From Betaproteobacteria bacterium (GTDB lineage Bacteria > Pseudomonadota > Gammaproteobacteria > Burkholderiales > Rhodocyclaceae), in NCBI GenBank assembly GCA_025997075.1, contig BNUC01000152.1:1-8058 (forward strand): a stretch of DNA of 8,058 bases, written 5' to 3'. Shown one piece after another: positions 1 through 6,097 of this stretch (position 1 is the stretch's first letter; each line of letters starts with the position of its first letter). A program made the translations under genes and the position numbers. The notes beneath the pieces are model-generated. The model had not been told where the DNA came from, did not search any database, and was given only the letters and a program-made list of their open reading frames with translations.

Positions 1-63
1 CTTGATCATCCGCACAACCTGCAACTTGAAGCTCGCGTCGAAGACCCTTCTCGTTTGGCTCAT
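1..63 (-). CDS. IS3-family transposase OrfA, N-terminal 21 residues (3' end outside window)
   Basis: The visible residues begin MSQTRRVFDASFKLQVVRMI. This is the typical opening of IS3-family OrfA proteins: a basic stretch, then (F/Y)xxxFKxxVVxMI at the start of the helix-turn-helix domain that binds the terminal repeats. The ATG at complement 61-63 is preceded by AGGAG at complement 70-74, six bases away, which fixes the start. In complete elements OrfA is about 90-120 residues and is joined to the DDE recombinase OrfB by programmed -1 frameshifting; neither can be seen here. The family call rests on recalled similarity over a short stretch, and the subgroup is not assigned. Confidence 0.7.
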   Translation of the reverse strand, partial: MSQTRRVFDASFKLQVVRMIK

Positions 64-126
64 CTTCTTCTCCTCTATAGGTGATTTTCTACCTATCTAC
101 CTGTCCGAGGAAATTAGACCACAACA
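1..126 (-). mobile_element. Left end of an IS3-family insertion sequence (partial)
   Basis: Read on the minus strand, this begins TGTTGTGGTCTAATTTCCTC and continues with GGACAGG, then a spacer of about 40 bases, a ribosome binding site and the start of an OrfA-like transposase. A TG terminus, an internal GGACA block and orfA close behind are the usual layout of an IS3-family left end. The outer boundary is placed at 126 because the complement starts TG there; 123 would also give a TG end. The rest of the element, including orfB and the right end, lies outside the window, so target-site duplications cannot be tested. The element sits about 300 bp downstream of the rep stop codon. Confidence 0.7.
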
Positions 127-424
127 GCGCGGTTCAGCACGAAACACGCTTGGAGCATGCCAAAGCAGCCCTTTTTATGTTTGCTTTAATGTGCCGCAAA
201 AACATGCACAACCGTCTTTTATCGCGATGTTGAATCGCTTGCGGATAGTACCTGGCGGGCTGTTATGCTATCTGAAATAGTGCTTTGGGATGAGTTGCGT
301 GTACTGTCAAGTATACTGTCAGAGTATCGTGAGTGGGCGCCTGAAGGGCGATAGCCGGGATGCGGTGCGCTCGGATGCCCTATCTGTTCTGTGCGTTGTT
401 TTCGACCCGTCAGGAGCAGGGCTG
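127..424. other. Gene-free stretch between the IS end and rep
   Basis: I see no convincing gene here. The plus-strand frame open from position 2 to 280 crosses the IS end and has no recognisable protein character. Minus-strand frames that extend rep's shadow into this stretch are also unconvincing. The only structure noted is a short direct repeat at 302-321. No rho-independent terminator for rep is evident downstream of its stop codon. Confidence 0.6.
302..321. repeat. Short direct repeat, TACTGTCA twice
   Basis: TACTGTCA occurs at 302-309 and again at 314-321, start to start 12 bp. Both copies lie on nearly the same face of the helix, with a GTATAC palindrome between them at 311-316. It could be a binding site for a dimeric regulator or simply chance; nothing nearby decides this. 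Confidence 0.35.
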
Positions 425-2407
425 TTATTTTCCCAGCATCGCTCGCATCGCCGCCAGTCGTGCCGCGCCGGTGGCCTTGTCGGGCATGGCGTCGGCCTTG
501 CCACCGGAGAAGCGCAGGTCGTCGCCCATTTCGGCGATGAAGCGCGAGGGTTCGCCGGGAATCAGCTCCCGCCCCCTTTTCCGCTTTTCTGCGTAGCTGA
601 CGTGCAATGAACGTTGCGCGCGCGTGATGCCGACGTACATCAGGCGGCGTTCTTCTTCCAGCCGGGCCGGGTCCAGCGATTCGCGGTGTGGGAGCACGCC
701 TTCCTCGACGCCGATCAGGAAGACGTGTTTGAACTCCAGCCCCTTGGCGGCATGCAGGGTCGACAGTTGCACGACGTCGGGTCGGCTGCCGTCTTCCTGC
801 CGGTCGAGCAGGTTGATCAGGGCGATCATCTGGGTGATTTCGATCAAGGTCTTTTTTTCTTCCTCGCCCTTTTGTGTCAGCCAGTCTTTCAGTTCCAGCA
901 CGTTTTCCCAGCGCGTCTGCGCGACGCGTTTTTCCTCTTCGCCATGGAGCCAGGACTCGTAGCCGATCGCCACGAGCAGGTCTTCGATCACCTGTCCGGC
1001 CGGTTCCCTGGCCGCGCGGGATTCGAAGTTCCCGATGAATCGGCAGAATTCCACGAGCGGCGTGAACTGGCGCGCCTGCACGCGGTGCGCGAAGCCTTCT
1101 TCCCCGGCGGCGGCGAACAGCGACAGATGCCGTTCGCCGGCGTACTTGCCAAGGCTCTCCAGCGTCGTGCCGCCGACGCCGCGCCGGGGCGTGGTCACGG
1201 CGCGGATGAAGGCCGGATCGTCGTCGTTGTTGGCCAGCAGGCGCAGGTAGGAGGTGATGTCCTTGATTTCGGTTTTGTCGAAAAACGATTGCCCGCCCGA
1301 GAGCAGGTAGGGTACGCGCTGGTCGCGCAGTTGCTGCTCCAGCGCCCGCGCCTGGAAATTGCCGCGATAGAGGATGGCGTAGTCGGAAAATTTCGCGTGG
1401 TGCTCGAAGCGGTGCGCCTGCAACTTCATCACCACCTGCCCGGCTTCCTTCTCGTTGTCCCGGCACGCCGTCACGCTGATCGGGTCGCCCTGTCCGAGTT
1501 CCGACCACAGCTTCTTGTCGAACAGCTTTTCGTTGTGCGCGATCAGCGCATTGGCCGCCTTGAGGATGCGCACCGTCGAACGGTAATTCTGTTCGAGTTT
1601 GATCAGCTTGAGATTCGGGTAATCGCGCGGCAGGGCGCGCAGGTTTTCGATGTCCGCCCCGCGCCAGCCGTAGATCGCCTGATCGTCGTCGCCGACGGCG
1701 GTGAAGGCCGCGCGCGACCCGGCCAGCAAGCGGAGCAACTGGTACTGGCAGGCGTTGGTGTCCTGATATTCGTCGATCAGCAGGTAGCGCAGGCGGTTCT
1801 GCCATTTGTCCAGCGCTTCGGGAGATACGCGGAACAATTCGACCGGCAGCGCGATCAGGTCATCGAAGTCGACGGCCTGGTAGGCTTTCAGCGTCGCCGC
1901 GTAACTCGCGTAAGTCTGCGCGGCGAGTTTTTCGATGTCGTTTCCGGCGTTATTCCTCGCCTGGTCGGGCGACACCAGCGCGTTCTTCCAGTTGGAAATC
2001 AATGATTGCAGGTGGCGAATCGTCACCCTGTCCACGCTGCCCGACAGGTCGGCCAGGATGCCGAAACTATCGGCCGCGTCGAAGATGGAGAAACGTGGTT
2101 TGTAACCGAGCGTTTTGGCCTCTTCGCGCAGGATGCGCACGCCGAACGAATGGAAGGTCGAAATGGTCAGCCCGTCCGGCCGCCCTCCGAGCAGTCGCCC
2201 GACGCGTTCCTGCATCTCGCGCGCGGCTTTGTTGGTGAAAGTGATGGCGGCGATGCTGCGGGGATTGAAACCGCATTCGCTGATGAGATAGGCGATTTTC
2301 TGGGTGATCACGCGCGTCTTGCCGGAACCCGCGCCGGCCAGGACCAGCAGGGGACCGTCGAGGTAACGGATGGCTTCGCGTTGAGAAGGATTGAGCAGGG
2401 CAGACAT
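425..2407 (-). CDS. rep: ATP-dependent DNA helicase Rep (superfamily 1A, UvrD/Rep family)
   Basis: This is a 660-residue 3'-to-5' DNA helicase that in E. coli restarts stalled forks and clears proteins ahead of the replisome. E. coli Rep has 673 residues, so this copy is full length. The superfamily 1 motifs run in order: Walker A GAGSGKT at 25-31, motif Ia AAITFTNKAAREM at 53-65, Walker B IDEYQDTN at 211-218, motif III VGDDDQAIYGWRGA at 238-251, motif IV LEQNYRS at 271-277, motif V LSTLHAAKGLEF at 548-559, and motif VI EERRLMYVGITRAQ at 585-598. DDQAIYGWRG, SNWKNAL and SGGQSFFDKTEIKD, together with the length, favour Rep over UvrD or PcrA. The ATG at complement 2405-2407 starts an MSALLNPSQREA N-terminus of the expected form, although the bases before it show no strong Shine-Dalgarno. 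It stands alone and is divergent from the foreign remnant beginning at 2454. Confidence 0.96.
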   Translation of the reverse strand: MSALLNPSQREAIRYLDGPLLVLAGAGSGKTRVITQKIAYLISECGFNPRSIAAITFTNKAAREMQERVGRLLGGRPDGLTISTFHSFGVRILREEAKTLGYKPRFSIFDAADSFGILADLSGSVDRVTIRHLQSLISNWKNALVSPDQARNNAGNDIEKLAAQTYASYAATLKAYQAVDFDDLIALPVELFRVSPEALDKWQNRLRYLLIDEYQDTNACQYQLLRLLAGSRAAFTAVGDDDQAIYGWRGADIENLRALPRDYPNLKLIKLEQNYRSTVRILKAANALIAHNEKLFDKKLWSELGQGDPISVTACRDNEKEAGQVVMKLQAHRFEHHAKFSDYAILYRGNFQARALEQQLRDQRVPYLLSGGQSFFDKTEIKDITSYLRLLANNDDDPAFIRAVTTPRRGVGGTTLESLGKYAGERHLSLFAAAGEEGFAHRVQARQFTPLVEFCRFIGNFESRAAREPAGQVIEDLLVAIGYESWLHGEEEKRVAQTRWENVLELKDWLTQKGEEEKKTLIEITQMIALINLLDRQEDGSRPDVVQLSTLHAAKGLEFKHVFLIGVEEGVLPHRESLDPARLEEERRLMYVGITRAQRSLHVSYAEKRKRGRELIPGEPSRFIAEMGDDLRFSGGKADAMPDKATGAARLAAMRAMLGK

Positions 2408-2453
2408 CGGGCGGTAATCTTAAAAAATTGTTTTTTAGTGATTTTTTACAATC

Positions 2454-3003
2454 ATGAAAATTTTTTTATTTGTATTATTTGCTCTTATGGCTTCATTGTC
2501 TGTTTACGGACAGGAAATTGTTGATCATTGGAATGGCGTTTTGAAAATTCAAGGAGCAGAACTGCCCTTGAATTTTCATATTGATAAAACCGAAAAAGGA
2601 TATTCTGCCCTGATGGACAGCCTGGCACAAGGCGCAAAGGATATTCCTGTAACGACCGTCGTTTTTGAGAATTCAACATTGAAATAGAATATATTGGAAG
2701 CCCTGGACAGGACGGTATCATAACAGGAAATTTCAATTAGAAAAAGTGAAATGTCCGGTATTGGCGATCAATGGTGGCAAGGACTTGCAAGTTCTCCCCA
2801 AAGAGAATCTGAAAGCCATCCGGAATGCCATGAACAAAGGAGGAAACAAGAACCTTACGACAAAAGAGCTTCCCGGATTGAATCATTTATTTCAGGAATG
2901 TAAAAGCGGTTTGCCACTTGAATATGGAACAATCGAACAAACTTTTTCGCCAAAAGCCCTGGATGAAATTTTGCGATGGCTGAATGGAATAATCAGGAAT
3001 TGA
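2454..3003 (+). pseudogene. Alpha/beta hydrolase remnant of Bacteroidetes type, frameshifted and internally deleted
   Basis: Two open pieces match the two ends of a secreted alpha/beta hydrolase that I recall as common in Bacteroidetes, about 450 residues when intact. The first, 2454-2687, has a signal peptide (MKIFLFVLFALMASLSVYGQ) and the N-terminal domain (DHWNGVLKIQGAELPLNFHI). After the TAG at 2685-2687 the homology resumes in another frame (IEYIGSPGQDGIITGNF, to about 2734), consistent with loss of one A at 2682-2684. A third frame from about 2737 to 3003 carries the C-terminus: LEKVKCPVLAING, then GGKDLQV with the likely catalytic Asp, and LPGLNHLFQ with the likely catalytic His. The middle of the protein, about 250-300 residues with the nucleophile Ser, is missing. 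The segment is AT-rich and its ATG lacks a Shine-Dalgarno, as is usual in Bacteroidetes. The GTG at 2746 is an internal Val codon rather than a start. Confidence 0.8.
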
Positions 3004-3017
3004 ACCTGATTATTTTT
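2988..3017 (+). terminator. Rho-independent terminator overlapping the hydrolase stop codon
   Basis: ATAATCAGG at 2989-2997 pairs perfectly with CCTGATTAT at 3005-3013 around a 7-base loop, AATTGAA. A run of T at 3013-3017 follows, and A2988-T3014 can add one more pair. The TGA stop of the remnant lies in the loop. The tight fit suggests that the terminator came in with the foreign gene. Confidence 0.75.
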
Positions 3018-3020
3018 ACG

Positions 3021-3053
3021 CCAGGCTCATTGATGAAGTTTATTCGAGCCTGG
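3021..3053. repeat. Inverted repeat downstream of the terminator
   Basis: CCAGGCTC at 3021-3028 is the exact reverse complement of GAGCCTGG at 3046-3053, with 17 bases between. There is no T-run immediately after it, so it is less likely to be an intrinsic terminator in either direction than the stem just upstream. Role unknown. Confidence 0.5.
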
Positions 3054-3396
3054 TTCTTACATATTGTTCTTGATTAAATGAGCCCGCCTGATTAGTATAG
3101 GCAAATTTTAGTAAACTCGGACAGACTACTCCTCAAGTGGATAATGAATCTACCGGAGGATGTGTCATGGTGGATGGAATGATGGAATTGCAGCCGCACC
3201 TGATTTTGCACAGGAACTTTCTTCGATGCTTGCTCTGGTTTCGATGATGTCACGCCCGGCGAATAGAGTCAGCCGGTCGCCTCCGGCTATGGCTGGATTG
3301 AGAGTCACGATCTTTCGACGTCCAGCACTTGGCTTTGCCAGCCGTTGAACAGCAATCAGCGAAAAAACTCTGGTGTTAGTGTTTTATAAATATTTT
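3054..3396. other. Gene-poor stretch upstream of the PheC-like gene
   Basis: No gene is recognisable. An open frame at 3160-3348 (62 codons) lacks a correctly spaced ribosome binding site and has no protein character that I know. A 26-codon frame starting at ATG 3168 does have GGAGG at 3155-3159, eight bases away, but the peptide is unfamiliar. CTCGGACAG at about 3114-3122 also occurs inside the IS3-family end at the left edge, in its minus-strand sequence, which hints at a decayed IS terminus. TATAAA at 3385-3390 is too close to the coding start, and lacks a -35 partner, to be called a promoter. Confidence 0.5.
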
Positions 3397-3402
3397 GGAG
3401 GT
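3397..3402 (+). promoter_or_regulatory. Ribosome binding site of the PheC-like gene
   Basis: GGAGGT lies six bases before ATG 3409-3411. It decides that start over the GTG at 3373, which would add 12 residues ahead of an otherwise normal signal peptide. Confidence 0.85.
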
Positions 3403-3408
3403 ATTGCA

Positions 3409-4200
3409 ATGTCCTTATTCAACAGAAATAACCGCGCATTCCTGCTTCTGTCCGTATTCTGTTTCCTGGTAGCTTTTGCACTTCCCTCGGAGGCCGGTGA
3501 GCGGCTGAACCGAATTTTGGAGACAAAGGTTCTCCGCGTTGGCACGCCCGGCGACTACCGTCCCCTCGCAATGCTGGAGAACGGGAAGTACGAGGGCTTC
3601 GACATTGACGTCATCGGCCTGCTTGCCAAAGAGCTGGGGGTGAAGGTCGAATTCGTGCCTACCACATGGCCGAAATTGATGGAGGACCATTTTGCCGACA
3701 AATTTGACATCTCGCTGGGCGGGATCACCCGTAATGTCGCCCGCATGGTCAAGGCAGACTTTCTGCCCCCATGCGCGCCGTTCGGCAAAGTTGCGTTGAT
3801 CCGTGTGGATGACAAGTTTAAATTTACCAAGCCGGAAGACCTGAACCAGCCTGGTGTCCGCGTGATCAAGAACCCCGGCGGCACCAACGAAAAATATGTC
3901 GACGCTCACCTGACGAAGGCGAAAGTAACTACCCACGAGAACAACGCTGAAATACCCGGATTGATCGCCGAGGGTAAGGGCGATGTCATGATTACTGATA
4001 CCTACGAGGCGCTGGTCTACAGCAAAAAAGACAGTCGCCTCTTCGTCGCGTTTCTCAACAATCCGCTGACCCCGGTAGCCCACAAAGGCTACATGTTGCA
4101 GAATGACGACCCTGATTACGTCCGCGTCATGAAGTTCGTCTGGGATGAGATTCAACTGCGCGGCGAGTTAAAGACGGCAGAGGAGAAGTGGCTGAAATAG
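3409..4200 (+). CDS. Periplasmic PheC-like cyclohexadienyl dehydratase / solute-binding-fold protein
   Basis: This 263-residue exported protein has the family 3 solute-binding fold. A signal peptide covers residues 1-29 (basic start, hydrophobic core, LPSEA before the likely cut). The mature part follows Pseudomonas aeruginosa PheC, which converts prephenate or arogenate to phenylpyruvate or phenylalanine in the periplasm: RLNRILETKVLRV at 32-44, GDYRPL at 48-53, YEGFDIDV at 61-68, VPTTWPKLM at 83-91, NQPGVRVIKNPGGTNEKY at 146-163, and DVMITDTYEA at 192-201. The PheC residues I recall as functional, Trp60, Asn128, Asn133 and Glu173 (mature numbering), align with Trp87, Asn155, Asn160 and Glu200. 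Conservation of Glu200, the proposed proton donor, favours an enzyme over a plain amino-acid-binding protein. The segment after the binding Arg112 (FLPPCAPFGK) differs from PheC, so substrate may differ. No ABC transporter genes adjoin it, which also fits a free-standing enzyme. Its gene converges on ubiB with a 27-bp gap. Confidence 0.8.
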   Translation: MSLFNRNNRAFLLLSVFCFLVAFALPSEAGERLNRILETKVLRVGTPGDYRPLAMLENGKYEGFDIDVIGLLAKELGVKVEFVPTTWPKLMEDHFADKFDISLGGITRNVARMVKADFLPPCAPFGKVALIRVDDKFKFTKPEDLNQPGVRVIKNPGGTNEKYVDAHLTKAKVTTHENNAEIPGLIAEGKGDVMITDTYEALVYSKKDSRLFVAFLNNPLTPVAHKGYMLQNDDPDYVRVMKFVWDEIQLRGELKTAEEKWLK

Positions 4201-4227
4201 GCTTGGGGGTGCTCGCCGTGCTCTGAC

Positions 4228-5763
4228 TTACACAACATATTGAACCGTCAGCCAGGCGAGCAGCAGCACCACGATCAGCGTCAGCAGGAGGTTCTGGCGG
4301 CGTTGAGCGGCCACCAGTTTGCTCAGGAGGGGCGCAAGTTGCGTCGCTCCCTCCTGCTGAAGCGCCCGATGGAGCAGGCGAGGCAACTGGGGCAGGGCGC
4401 GCGCCCAGGTGGGCGACTCGTCCTGAACGCTGCGCAGCACCGCACGCCAGCCGATCTGCTCGCTCATCCAGCGTTCGAGGAAAGGCTTGGCGATCTTCCA
4501 CAGGTCAAGATTCGGGTCGAGCTGCCGGCCCAGACCTTCGACGTTGAGCAGCGTCTTTTGCAGCATGAGCAACTGCGGCTGAATTTCGACATTGAAGCGG
4601 CGTGAAGTCTGGAACAGGCGCAACAACACCTTGCCGAAGGAAATTTTGTTCAAGGGGCGGTCGAAGACCGGTTCGCAGACCGCGCGGATGGCTGCCTCGA
4701 ACTCGTCGACGCGCGTGCCTGTCGGTATCCATCCGGCCTCGACGTGCGCCATGACGACGCTGCGGTAATCGCGGCGGAAAAAAGCCGCGAAGTTCCGGGC
4801 CAGATAACTTTTGTCGGTCTCGGTCAGCGTGCCGACGATGCCGAAGTCGAGGGCGATGTATTTGCCCTTGTCCTCGCCGTCCACGGCCACGAAGATGTTG
4901 CCCGGATGCATGTCGGCATGAAAGAAGCCGTCCCGGAAAACCTGAGCGAAAAAGATTTCCACCCCCGCGCGCGATAGCTCGGTGAGGCTGACGCCGGCGG
5001 CCTCCAACTCGCTGTTATGGCTGATCGGTAGACCGTACATGCGATCCATGACCATTACCGAGGTGGTGCAGAAATCCCAGTACACCTCGGGGATCAGCAG
5101 CAATTCCGAATCCTTGAAGTTGCGCCGCAGTTGCGAAGCGTTGGCGGCCTCGCGCATCAAGTCAAACTCGTCACGAAGGTATTTGGCGAATTCGGCGATC
5201 ATCTCGCGCGGCTTTAAGCGCTTGCCATCGCTCCACAGCATTTCCACGAGCCCCGCCAGCGTGTCGAGCAGGGCCAGATCGTGGGCAACGACGCCTTCCA
5301 TGTCCGGGCGCAGGATTTTGACCGCGACCTCGACGCCACCATTTTCCGGCCGCAGACGCGCGAAATGCACCTGCGCCACCGAGGCGCTGGCGACCGGCGT
5401 CTCGTTGAATTCCGCGAACACTTCGCTGGCCGGCTTCCCATAGGCCGCTTCGATCTGCGCATGGACCTGCGCCGCCGGAAACGGCGGCACGTGCTCCTGA
5501 AGCTTGGCCAGTTCGTCGGCGATGTCCACTGGCAGGAGGTCGCGGCGCGTCGACAGCACCTGACCAAACTTGACGGAGATCGGCCCCAGATCCTCCAGGA
5601 AACGGCGGATGCGCACCGCTTTCGGATCGTCGTTGAGTCGCCAGAGGCGCAGGAAGCGGCACAAAGCGGCCAGCCTGCTGGCCGGTTTGTACTCGACAAG
5701 CATCTCGTCGATGCCGTGGCGGTGAGCGACGCTGAATATCCTGATGATGCGGAGCAGATGCAT
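4228..5763 (-). CDS. ubiB: UbiB, ABC1/ADCK-family atypical kinase of ubiquinone biosynthesis
   Basis: This 511-residue membrane-anchored protein belongs to the UbiB/ADCK family. The family is required for ubiquinone synthesis and is thought to act as an ATPase helping lipid intermediates reach the Ubi enzymes. In order: KFGQ motif at 65-68 in [19 protein letters not shown]; Ala-rich nucleotide loop ASASVAQVH at 125-133; invariant Lys149 in [11 protein letters not shown] at 199-201; catalytic loop HADMHPGN at 282-289; metal-binding DFG at 306-308. A hydrophobic stretch at about 492-511 forms the C-terminal membrane anchor. E. coli UbiB has 546 residues. I chose ATG at complement 5761-5763 because [20 protein letters not shown] matches the family N-terminus; the frame stays open 23 codons further upstream with no family-like sequence. 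No strong Shine-Dalgarno precedes the start. In E. coli the gene follows ubiE and ubiJ, but here it stands alone. Confidence 0.94.
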   Translation of the reverse strand: MHLLRIIRIFSVAHRHGIDEMLVEYKPASRLAALCRFLRLWRLNDDPKAVRIRRFLEDLGPISVKFGQVLSTRRDLLPVDIADELAKLQEHVPPFPAAQVHAQIEAAYGKPASEVFAEFNETPVASASVAQVHFARLRPENGGVEVAVKILRPDMEGVVAHDLALLDTLAGLVEMLWSDGKRLKPREMIAEFAKYLRDEFDLMREAANASQLRRNFKDSELLLIPEVYWDFCTTSVMVMDRMYGLPISHNSELEAAGVSLTELSRAGVEIFFAQVFRDGFFHADMHPGNIFVAVDGEDKGKYIALDFGIVGTLTETDKSYLARNFAAFFRRDYRSVVMAHVEAGWIPTGTRVDEFEAAIRAVCEPVFDRPLNKISFGKVLLRLFQTSRRFNVEIQPQLLMLQKTLLNVEGLGRQLDPNLDLWKIAKPFLERWMSEQIGWRAVLRSVQDESPTWARALPQLPRLLHRALQQEGATQLAPLLSKLVAAQRRQNLLLTLIVVLLLAWLTVQYVV

Positions 5764-5945
5764 TGACGGAGGCGCGGATTGGCAAAAACAGAAGTTTATC
5801 CTGATTCCAGCCGGATCGCCGATACAAAACATACAACGCGCGGTTCTCTGGAAAATCCACGCTCAACTACCGGAGGATTAGAAGAATGGGGCAGAATAGA
5901 GCCGAATCAGTCAGCGTTTTTACAGGAAGCCTCTCCAGCAGGAAA

Positions 5946-5977
5946 TTAGCGACAGGCCTTCGGGCCTGTCGGTCTAA
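5946..5977. repeat. Palindrome 1, stem with TTCG loop
   Basis: CGACAGGCC at 5950-5958 pairs perfectly with GGCCTGTCG at 5963-5971 around TTCG, giving a C(UUCG)G tetraloop in RNA. TTAG at 5946-5949 and CTAA at 5974-5977 extend the stem by four pairs past a two-base bulge. No T-run follows at once, so it is not a classical terminator on the plus strand. Confidence 0.85.
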
Positions 5978-5980
5978 CGT

Positions 5981-6013
5981 GTTTTGGAAGGGGTTTGCAT
6001 CCCCTTCCAAAAC
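5981..6013. repeat. Palindrome 2, perfect 13-bp stem
   Basis: GTTTTGGAAGGGG at 5981-5993 is the exact reverse complement of CCCCTTCCAAAAC at 6001-6013, with loop TTTGCAT. It starts four bases after palindrome 1 ends. No T-run follows on the plus strand. Confidence 0.88.
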
Positions 6014-6020
6014 GGTCGCC

Positions 6021-6077
6021 GAAACCCCGGCCGTAAGAAAGGGGTATGGCTTCCACCTTTTTTACGGGCGGGGTTTC
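6021..6077. repeat. Palindrome 3, imperfect 24-bp stem just upstream of the HEAT gene
   Basis: Positions 6021-6044 pair with 6054-6077: 21 Watson-Crick pairs, one G-T pair (6037/6061) and two mismatches (6030/6068 and 6043/6055). The loop is about nine bases, TATGGCTTC. The outer arms are GAAACCCCG and CGGGGTTTC. The apex, GGGG-TATGGCTTC-CACC, resembles that of palindrome 2, GGGG-TTTGCAT-CCCC. The stem ends five bases before the likely ribosome binding site GGAG at 6083-6086, so in the mRNA it would sit directly beside the start region. Confidence 0.85.
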
Positions 6078-6097
6078 AAACCGGAGTTGGTTTTACG

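Larger units (their letters stand above)
5764..6097. other. Divergent spacer between ubiB and the HEAT gene, with three palindromes
   Basis: This stretch should hold the promoters of both flanking genes, but I could not identify convincing -35/-10 pairs on either strand. The half near the HEAT gene (5946-6077) is almost entirely palindromic. A plus-strand frame of 71 codons starts at ATG 5886 behind GGAGG (5872-5876) and ends in TGA at 6099-6101, overlapping the HEAT start as ATGA. Because it runs straight through three palindromes and has no recognisable protein character, I do not call it as a gene. Confidence 0.6.

Noticed and set aside
2..280. Plus-strand frame of 92 codons at the left edge
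   Set aside because: It runs antisense to the IS3-family orfA start and across the IS terminus, with no protein character.
219..1805. Open frame of 528 codons on the minus strand
   Set aside because: It lies almost wholly inside rep in another frame and is rich in Arg, Ala and Pro, as expected of a shadow of a GC-rich gene.
614..2005. Open frame of 463 codons on the plus strand, opposite rep
   Set aside because: Antisense to a clear helicase gene; no recognisable domain; GC-rich genes commonly leave such frames.
3160..3348. Plus-strand frame of 62 codons before the PheC-like gene
   Set aside because: The GGAGG overlaps the start too closely to serve it and the sequence matches no family I know.
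3385..3390. TATAAA as a -10 box for the PheC-like gene
   Set aside because: It is only 6 bases before the ribosome binding site and has no -35 element at the right distance.
3415..4155. Minus-strand frame of 246 codons opposite the PheC-like gene
   Set aside because: Antisense shadow; the plus-strand product has a signal peptide, a good ribosome binding site and clear family motifs.
5950..6077. CRISPR array or tandem terminators
   Set aside because: The three stems are different palindromes without equal-length spacers, and none is followed on the plus strand by a proper T-run, so neither reading fits.
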